Of a stretch of 6,553 nt of DNA, positions 1-4,499 are shown piece after piece; position 1 is the first letter of the stretch, and each line of letters begins with the position of its first letter. The notes under the pieces are model-generated. The model worked only from the letters and a program-made list of their open reading frames with translations. It was not told the origin of the DNA and ran no database searches. The stretch comes from DATLED01 sp046597375 (GTDB lineage Bacteria > Actinomycetota > Acidimicrobiia > Acidimicrobiales > CADCTF01): the NCBI GenBank assembly GCA_046597375.1, contig JBKJKM010000086.1, forward strand, positions 1-6,553. The letters run 5' to 3'. Position numbers and translations under genes: made by a program.

Positions 1-36
1 CCCAGCGGGGTTCGGGCGTAGCCCTGGGTGGTCCTC

Positions 37-1080
37 TCAGGTCCGGGTGAGCACGACCTTGAGGGCGCCGGTGTCGGCGGCCCGGGCGAAGACGTCGTAG
101 GCCTCGTCGAACTGGTCCAGGGTGAAGTGGTGGGTCACGAACTGGTCGGCATCCACCTGGTGGCCCTGGGCCAGCTTCAGCAGCGTCGGCGTGGAGTAGG
201 TGTCGACGAGACCGGTGGTGATGGTGACGTTGCGGATCCAGAGCTCCTCGAGGTGCAAGGTGGCCGGCTGGCCGTGGACCCCGATGTTGGCGATGTGGCC
301 GCCCGGCCGGGCCAGCTGTGTGGCGAGCTCGAAGGTGTCGGGCACACCGACGGCTTCGATGGCCACGTCGGCGCCGAGGCCGTCGGTGAGATCGCGGACG
401 ATGGTGAGGGCGTCCTCGCGGCTGTTGTTGATGGTGATGTCGGCGCCGAACTGCTTGGCGGCCTCGAGGCGGCTGTCCGCGAGGTCGATGGCGATGACGT
501 GGGCCGGGCTGAAGAGCCGGGCGCCCATCATGGCCGAGAGGCCGATGGGGCCGGCGCCGACGACGGCGACGACATCACCCGGCCGCACCTGGCCGTTGAG
601 GACCCCGACCTCGTAGCCGGTGGGGAGGATGTCGGCCAGCATCAGGATCTGCTCGTCGGTGACGCCGGCGGGGATCGGGTGGGTCGAGGTGTCGACGAAC
701 GGGACGCGCACGTACTCGGCCTGGGTGCCGTCGATCTTGTGGCCGAGGATCCAGCCGCCGCCGCCGAGGCATTGCCCGTAGGCGCCGTCGCGGCAGTAGC
801 GGCACGAGCCGCAGGCGGTGATGCAGGACACGAGGACCCGGTCGCCGACGTTCACGTTCTTCACCGCAGTGCCGACGAACTCGACGGTGCCGACGGCCTC
901 GTGGCCCAGGATGCGTCCGTCGGCGACGGTGGGGACGTCGCCCTTGAGGATGTGCAGGTCGGTACCGCAGATGGTGGTGGCATCGACCCGGATGACGGCG
1001 TCGGTGTCGTCGATGATGACGGGCATGGGGACGTCCTCCCAGGACTTCTGGCCAGGACCGTGGTACACGACTGCGCGCAT
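37..1080 (-). CDS. Zinc-dependent alcohol dehydrogenase (MDR superfamily)
   Basis: Cytosolic medium-chain dehydrogenase of 347 aa, full length for the family, expected to oxidise an alcohol or reduce an aldehyde/ketone with NAD(H). The N-terminal GroES-like domain holds the catalytic zinc ligands C38 (motif ICGTDLH) and H60-E61 (LGHEAVG), with D150 in LADILPT a likely further ligand. Structural zinc cysteines are C90, C93, C96 and C104. The Rossmann fold begins with GAGPIG (175-180), and D199 at the end of the second strand (VIAID) favours NAD over NADP. The ATG start is supported by AGAGGAGA at 1086-1093, 5 nt upstream. The stop is TGA. The exact substrate cannot be read from sequence; the overall pattern resembles the formaldehyde-dehydrogenase-like/secondary ADH group. 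The nearest upstream gene on the same strand is the DinB-like gene, 176 bp away, so independent transcription is likely. Confidence 0.93.
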   Translation of the reverse strand: MRAVVYHGPGQKSWEDVPMPVIIDDTDAVIRVDATTICGTDLHILKGDVPTVADGRILGHEAVGTVEFVGTAVKNVNVGDRVLVSCITACGSCRYCRDGAYGQCLGGGGWILGHKIDGTQAEYVRVPFVDTSTHPIPAGVTDEQILMLADILPTGYEVGVLNGQVRPGDVVAVVGAGPIGLSAMMGARLFSPAHVIAIDLADSRLEAAKQFGADITINNSREDALTIVRDLTDGLGADVAIEAVGVPDTFELATQLARPGGHIANIGVHGQPATLHLEELWIRNVTITTGLVDTYSTPTLLKLAQGHQVDADQFVTHHFTLDQFDEAYDVFARAADTGALKVVLTRT

Positions 1081-1085
1081 GGGGT

Positions 1086-1093
1086 TCTCCTCT
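1086..1093 (-). promoter_or_regulatory. Ribosome binding site of the ADH gene
   Basis: On the minus strand this reads AGAGGAGA, a strong Shine-Dalgarno sequence 5 nt before the ATG at 1080. It fixes the start codon. Confidence 0.75.
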
Positions 1094-1163
1094 GTGGTGG
1101 CTTCTGGTTCCAGGATGCGGATCGAGTGAACTGGCGAACAGAGGCCCCGGCCCCGGTCGCAGC

Positions 1164-1177
1164 GGGACCTATGGCCC
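1164..1177. promoter_or_regulatory. Possible DosR-like operator upstream of ADH
   Basis: The 14-mer GGGACCTATGGCCC fits the degenerate palindrome GGGNC-N4-GNCCC, which is the core of the mycobacterial DosR/DevR box (GGGACTWWAGTCCC; 11 of 14 positions agree). It lies 84-97 bp upstream of the ADH start. The motif match is seen directly; the regulator assignment is inference, since no DosR-type response regulator is in the window. A chance match in GC-rich DNA is possible. Confidence 0.3.
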
Positions 1178-1190
1178 TATCTTCGGATGA

Positions 1191-1202
1191 TCACAGCTGT
1201 GA
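1191..1202. promoter_or_regulatory. 12-bp perfect palindrome, possible operator
   Basis: TCACAGCTGTGA is its own reverse complement. It lies 111-122 bp upstream of the ADH start and past the end of the DinB-like gene. The half-sites TCACA/TGTGA are those of Crp-family sites, but in the inverted order and only 2 bp apart, so a standard Crp site is not implied. About one or two 12-bp palindromes are expected by chance in a window this size, so only its intergenic position supports it. Confidence 0.2.
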
Positions 1203-1256
1203 CATGCACGATGAGGCCATCGCCGGCTCGTCGTCAGCAATGTCGGACTGAGCCCG

Positions 1257-1775
1257 TCAGTCGCGCTCAGTTTGCAGGAGCAACAGTCCGTTCTCGACGT
1301 CGTCGAGGTGGTGAAGCGAGTCGTGCAGAGCGTGTTCGAGCAATCGGCGGACGTCACTTCGGGAGTCGCCGATCGTCAAGCCTCGCGACCAGACCTCGCT
1401 TCCCGCCTCGTCAGCCAGCCGCGCAAGCCGGGTCGCCTCGGCAGCAAGGGAGTTCGCCACCTCATCTCGATCTGCGTCCCCGTATGTTCGCGAGGCGGAC
1501 TCGATCAGGTCGTCCGCGATCGCCGGAAACGACGGTTCATCCACGGTCAGAGCCTGCTCGACACCGAACGCGTGCAGGGCGGTGATGTCACGGCTATGGG
1601 CTGCGTACTCAATCGCTGACCACACTTGTGGCTTCGGTCGGAGCCGGAGATCTTCACCGCTGGCGCGGAGCAGAGTCGCCCAACGCGGCCCGAGGGCCCG
1701 CAGCGCTCCGATCAACGTGGCGTTGTCGTAGTGAGCGCCATCAAATCCACAGGCTTCGCAATGCTCGTGCTCCAT
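1257..1775 (-). CDS. DinB/YfiT-fold putative metalloenzyme
   Basis: Protein of 172 aa from the chosen ATG. It looks like a DinB-superfamily four-helix bundle, a fold that in actinobacteria includes thiol-dependent enzymes using mycothiol or bacillithiol. The expected three-histidine metal site is visible: H60 in IEYAAHSRD and an HxxxH pair, H151 and H155, in the C-terminal helix (EHALHDSLHHLDDV). H148 and H156 are adjacent alternatives. The N-terminus has a CxxC (C6, C9), seen in related actinobacterial proteins. A GTG at 1841 would add 22 residues, but the CxxC, the ATG and a promoter-like sequence just before 1775 favour the shorter form. Neither start has a Shine-Dalgarno sequence. The stop is TGA. 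It is divergent from the stress-protein gene. Substrate and reaction are unknown. Confidence 0.8.
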   Translation of the reverse strand: MEHEHCEACGFDGAHYDNATLIGALRALGPRWATLLRASGEDLRLRPKPQVWSAIEYAAHSRDITALHAFGVEQALTVDEPSFPAIADDLIESASRTYGDADRDEVANSLAAEATRLARLADEAGSEVWSRGLTIGDSRSDVRRLLEHALHDSLHHLDDVENGLLLLQTERD

Positions 1776-1783
1776 GGCGAACA

Positions 1784-1811
1784 ACGCTACGACCACGGCG
1801 ACATCGCTCAA
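1784..1811 (-). promoter_or_regulatory. Candidate promoter for the DinB-like gene (leaderless)
   Basis: On the minus strand, TTGAGC (1806-1811) and TAGCGT (1784-1789) are separated by 16 bp, and the ATG follows the -10-like hexamer by 8 nt. This spacing would put transcription start at or next to the ATG, giving a leaderless mRNA, which agrees with the lack of a Shine-Dalgarno sequence. It is a visual match only (4/6 to TTGACA; TAnnnT). Confidence 0.35.
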
Positions 1812-2050
1812 ATCAGGCTGGGACGATCCTGAAGGACACACCGACGGCCGGAGCGGCGAACGCCTTCTGACCGCTTCGAGGTTGGCAACGCGCTACGACG
1901 ACCGGGTGCTTCGCTCGAGGACGCGCCCATCGCTCGAACCCGGCCCGCCGCCGGTGATTCAGTGGTGCTCGTCGAAACCCGAGAATCCGCGATGTTCTCC
2001 CGGGGTCGAGGTGACGAATGGCCCTAGTGGCTCGGCGGGCGACCGTCCAC

Positions 2051-2067
2051 GATGGGAACAGCCCATC
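2051..2067 (+). promoter_or_regulatory. Inverted repeat just upstream of the USP ribosome binding site
   Basis: GATGGG-aacag-CCCATC forms a 6-bp stem with a 5-nt loop, ending 2 nt before the AGGAGG of the USP gene. It could be an operator or a leader hairpin that affects ribosome access. The arms are short, so chance is possible. Confidence 0.3.
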
Positions 2068-2069
2068 CC

Positions 2070-2075
2070 AGGAGG
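2070..2075 (+). promoter_or_regulatory. Ribosome binding site of the USP gene
   Basis: AGGAGG, 6 nt before the ATG at 2082. It selects this ATG over the in-frame ATG at 2052, which would add 10 residues unlike the family's N-terminus. Confidence 0.85.
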
Positions 2076-2081
2076 AACGTC

Positions 2082-2537
2082 ATGGAACGCATCGTGGTTG
2101 GTGTCGACGGATCGCCAGCATCGGGAATCGCCCTTCGCTGGGCCATCGACGAGGCGAGGTGCCACCAGGCTGCGCTCGAAGCCGTGTACGCCTGGCACGA
2201 CGTGTACATCGGCGGCGAGTACCCCACGGCGTCCACGATGATGGTGCCGACGCTCTACGAGGACGCGGGCGAGAAGTTTCTCGACACGATCGTCGAAGCC
2301 GAAGACCAGTCCGGCCTCGTGGCGCCCATCAGTCGCCTCCTGGTCCGGGACTCCCCGGCGCACGCCATCCTCCAGGCCGCCGAGGGAGCCGACCTGATCG
2401 TGATCGGATCACGAGGTCGAGGCGGATTCGCCGGGCTGTTGCTCGGGTCGGTGAGCCAACAGGTCGTGCACCACGCCACGTGCCCCGTCGTCGTCATCCC
2501 CTTCTCCGAGGACGACCAAGTCAACCTCGAGGCGTAG
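2082..2537 (+). CDS. Universal stress protein, UspA family, ATP-binding type
   Basis: Single-domain Usp of 151 aa, the usual length for one domain. The family start MERIVVGVDGS is at the N-terminus, with D9 at the nucleotide-binding position after strand 1. The ATP-binding signature G-2x-G-9x-G-S is complete: G109, G112, G122, S123 in GSRGRGGFAGLLLGS, followed by the typical C-terminal strand CPVVVIP (134-140). Such proteins bind ATP as dimers and act in stress or dormancy responses; mycobacterial Rv2623 is the best-known example. The start is set by AGGAGG. It is followed after 11 nt by the gene at 2549 on the same strand, so the two are probably co-transcribed. A role in low-oxygen stress is inference from the family. 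Confidence 0.95.
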   Translation: MERIVVGVDGSPASGIALRWAIDEARCHQAALEAVYAWHDVYIGGEYPTASTMMVPTLYEDAGEKFLDTIVEAEDQSGLVAPISRLLVRDSPAHAILQAAEGADLIVIGSRGRGGFAGLLLGSVSQQVVHHATCPVVVIPFSEDDQVNLEA

Positions 2538-2540
2538 AGG
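2536..2540 (+). promoter_or_regulatory. Ribosome binding site of the 206-aa gene
   Basis: AGAGG, 8 nt before the ATG at 2549, overlaps the USP stop codon (TAG, 2535-2537). This supports the chosen start and suggests translational linkage with the USP gene. Confidence 0.6.
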
Positions 2541-2548
2541 TCGGAACT

Positions 2549-3169
2549 ATGCACGAGGGCGAGCGACTCGAGCTGTACTGGATCCCCCTCGGCGCCGGAC
2601 AAAACCTCGTCCGAGCGTCGGGCTGGGTCTACGAAGCGGTCGTTGCGATCCTCGGCCGCCGCCGCCGGCGACCGCTCTTTCACTCAGCACTCGTCGCCCA
2701 CACTGCTGCGGGTCCGGTGTACGTGGAGATGGCACCCATACCCGCCCGTTCGACACCAGCCGGCCGTGGCGTCGTTGGCGAGGGACCGGTTGGGTTCCGC
2801 GCGCTGGGATCGCTCCGGATTTTCCGCTACGAGGTTCGACGCTGGCGGCTCGGCGTCATTCCAGATCTCGTCCATGCGGTCGCCTCACCGGTGGTGATCT
2901 CGTCCGACCGCGTCGACATCGGCTTGCTCCTGGACGCCGTCGCCAACGTGCCGACGCCGACGTGGGGTCGCGACGAACTGGGCGCCGGGGAAATGTGGAA
3001 CTCGAACTCTGTCGTGTCCTGGGCGCTTGCTCGGGTGGGCTTGGAAAGCCTTGCCGGCCCGCCGCCGGAGGGGGGACGGGCCCCTGGATGGGACGCTGGC
3101 GTCCGAGTTGCTCACCGCATGCCCGTGGCCCCGGCAGCGCGCAGAGCTACTCGATGCGCAGGCCGCTGA
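2549..3169 (+). CDS. Uncharacterised protein, possible papain-like-fold remnant
   Basis: Protein of 206 aa that I cannot assign to a named family. It looks soluble, with no signal peptide or membrane helix. Visible blocks are an N-terminal LELYWIPLGAG, a histidine in LFHSALV (H45), VYVEMAP (E60), VVGEGPVG (75-82), RIFRYEVRRWR (90-100), and WGRDELGAGEMWNSNSVVSW (139-158). The order His, then a strand, then N-S-N-S followed by a helix resembles permuted NlpC/P60- or LRAT-like folds, where an Asn-Cys-x-Ser/His block carries the nucleophile. Here that place holds Ser/Asn, and the only cysteine is C203 near the C-terminus. This comparison is inference. It is transcribed with the USP gene (11-nt gap), and its 3' end overlaps the acyl-CoA dehydrogenase 3' end by 23 bp. 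The last ~16 residues look like a non-conserved tail. Confidence 0.8.
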   Translation: MHEGERLELYWIPLGAGQNLVRASGWVYEAVVAILGRRRRRPLFHSALVAHTAAGPVYVEMAPIPARSTPAGRGVVGEGPVGFRALGSLRIFRYEVRRWRLGVIPDLVHAVASPVVISSDRVDIGLLLDAVANVPTPTWGRDELGAGEMWNSNSVVSWALARVGLESLAGPPPEGGRAPGWDAGVRVAHRMPVAPAARRATRCAGR

Positions 3170-4364
3170 TCGCTCGGGAGATGACGAGTTGTTGGATCTG
3201 TTCCGTGCCCTCGAAGATGTCCATGATCTTTGCATCGCGGTGGAAGCGCTCGACGGGGTACTCGCGGGTGTAGCCGTAGCCACCGAGGATCTGGATCGCC
3301 CGCTCGGTGACCCACACGGCGGTACGGGCCGACTTGAGCTTTGACATCGATCCCTCGGCGTTCTTGTATCCGCCGTTGCGAGCCAGCCAGGCCGCCCGCC
3401 AGATGAGCAGCCTTGACGCGTCAATCTCCGTCGCCATGTCGGCGAGCATGAAGGCGATCGACTGGTTCATGATGATCGGCTTGCCGAACGCCTTGCGCTC
3501 CTTGGCGTACTCGAGCGAGTACTCATAGGCCGCCCGGGCGATGCCGACGGCCATGGCGGCGACGGCGGGGCGGGTTGCCTCGAAGGTCGACATCGCCGGC
3601 TGCTTCTCCCCGGTGCGTCCCAGCTCCCGTGCCCGGGCCAGCTTGGCGTCGAGCTTCTCCTTGCCACCCAACAAGCACGACCCCGGCACGCGCACGTCGT
3701 CGAGAACTACTTCGGCCGTGTGCGATGCCCGGATGCCGTGCTTCTTGTACTTCTGGCCCTGCGTCAGGCCCTTGGTGCCGGGCGGAACGACGAACGATGC
3801 CTGGCCGCGCGACTTCAGCTCGGGGTCGACGGTCGCCACGACGACGTGGACGTCGGCGATGCCGCCGTTGGTGATCCATGCCTTGGTGCCGTTGAGCACC
3901 CACTCGTCGTTGGCCTCGTCATACGTCGCGCGCGTGCGGAGCGACGACACGTCCGAGCCGGCGTCGGGCTCACTCACGCAATACGCCCCGAGTTGGATCT
4001 TGTCGGCCGTGCCGTAGCACTGGGGGACCCATTCCAGGGTCTGCTCCATCGTTCCCTGGCCCGAGATGCCGGCCGCCGCGAGGCCCGACCCGAAGATCGC
4101 AAGGCCGATGCCGGCGTCACCCCAGAACAGCTCTTCCATGGCGACAGGCAGCGTGAGCCCGGTGGGGTCGCCCATCATGGCGTTGGCCATGAAATCCATC
4201 CCGTAGAGGCCGATCTTGGCCGCTTCCTGGATGATCGGCCAGGGGGTCTCTTCACGCTCGTCCCACTCGGCACCGGCCGGACGGACCACCGTCTCGGCGA
4301 AGTCGTGCACCCATTTCTGGATCTGGAGCTGGTCCTCGTTGAGTCCGAGGGAGAAGTCAGCCAT
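3147..4364 (-). CDS. Acyl-CoA dehydrogenase (FadE-like)
   Basis: Flavoenzyme of 405 aa, close to the usual family size, catalysing alpha,beta-dehydrogenation of an acyl-CoA thioester with FAD and passing electrons to ETF. The N-terminal helical domain (1-125) is followed by signature 1, CVSEPDAGSDVSS (129-141), in the beta domain, and the C-terminal helical domain contains signature 2 at 359-377 (QILGGYGYTREY...). E385 in FEGTEQIQ is at the usual catalytic base position of medium- and short-chain enzymes. A Lys/Arg-rich stretch (236-254) replaces the common G-x-G-F loop before AMSTFEATRP. ATG start; GGAGGTG at 4375-4381 lies 10 nt upstream. TAG stop. Chain-length or branched/steroid specificity cannot be decided. 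A TetR-type operator precedes it. Confidence 0.95.
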   Translation of the reverse strand: MADFSLGLNEDQLQIQKWVHDFAETVVRPAGAEWDEREETPWPIIQEAAKIGLYGMDFMANAMMGDPTGLTLPVAMEELFWGDAGIGLAIFGSGLAAAGISGQGTMEQTLEWVPQCYGTADKIQLGAYCVSEPDAGSDVSSLRTRATYDEANDEWVLNGTKAWITNGGIADVHVVVATVDPELKSRGQASFVVPPGTKGLTQGQKYKKHGIRASHTAEVVLDDVRVPGSCLLGGKEKLDAKLARARELGRTGEKQPAMSTFEATRPAVAAMAVGIARAAYEYSLEYAKERKAFGKPIIMNQSIAFMLADMATEIDASRLLIWRAAWLARNGGYKNAEGSMSKLKSARTAVWVTERAIQILGGYGYTREYPVERFHRDAKIMDIFEGTEQIQQLVISRAISGLRIE

Positions 4365-4374
4365 GGTTCGTCGG

Positions 4375-4381
4375 CACCTCC
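4375..4381 (-). promoter_or_regulatory. Ribosome binding site of the acyl-CoA dehydrogenase gene
   Basis: On the minus strand this reads GGAGGTG, a strong Shine-Dalgarno sequence 10 nt before the ATG at 4364, at the long end of normal spacing. Confidence 0.6.
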
Positions 4382-4400
4382 GCGTGCGTGGTCGAGACCT

Positions 4401-4420
4401 TTGTTACCCGACGGTAACAA
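4401..4420. promoter_or_regulatory. TetR-family-type operator upstream of acyl-CoA dehydrogenase
   Basis: Perfect inverted repeat TTGTTACC-CGAC-GGTAACAA, with 8-bp arms and a 4-bp centre, 36 bp upstream of the acyl-CoA dehydrogenase ATG in the 135-bp gap after the MFS gene. TTACC...GGTAA palindromes are typical sites for TetR-family repressors of fatty-acid and acyl-CoA genes in actinobacteria. A TTGGCA hexamer at 4435-4440 (minus strand) could be a -35 element, which would place the -10 region inside the palindrome and fit repression by occlusion, but no good -10 is visible. The regulator gene is not in the window. The inverted repeat is certain; its role is inference. Confidence 0.6.
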
Positions 4421-4499
4421 GGAGCATCGGCCAGTGCCAAGAAATCACCGAGCATGTTGGTGCAGCCCTCGGCAAATGTCTCAAGGTCGCCCGGATGGG

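Larger units (their letters stand above)
1776..2081. other. Divergent intergenic region between DinB-like and USP genes
   Basis: No convincing gene lies in these 306 bp. The left end holds the candidate DinB promoter. The middle holds an 8-bp direct repeat, TCGCTCGA, at 1911-1918 and 1930-1937, 19 bp apart start to start (close to two helical turns). The right end holds a GATGGG/CCCATC inverted repeat and the USP ribosome binding site. I see no clear -35/-10 pair for the USP operon. Confidence 0.6.

Noticed and set aside
1..36. Stem GGGC-gta-GCCC and outer CCCAG/CTGGG after the ADH stop as a terminator
   Set aside because: Short GC arms with a 3-nt loop and no T-run, and cut by the window edge; too weak to call.
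28..1251. Long plus-strand open frame of 407 codons opposite the ADH gene
   Set aside because: It is the antisense shadow of the ADH gene, with Gly/Asp/Val-rich low-complexity translation and no family motif; the minus-strand frame has full catalytic motifs.
2018..2548. Upstream extension of the 206-aa protein through the USP gene
   Set aside because: This part reads the USP gene in another frame and gives Arg/His-rich nonsense; the ATG at 2549 with AGAGG upstream is the sensible start.
2815..2824. CGGATTTTC in the 206-aa gene as a second copy of the MFS palindrome
   Set aside because: Only nine bases match, and they encode part of the RIFRYEVRRW block; consistent with chance.
3091..3104. 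Palindrome GGACGCTGGCGTCC near the end of the 206-aa gene as a terminator
   Set aside because: It lies within coding sequence (WDAGVR), has a very tight loop and no T-run; best explained by codon content.
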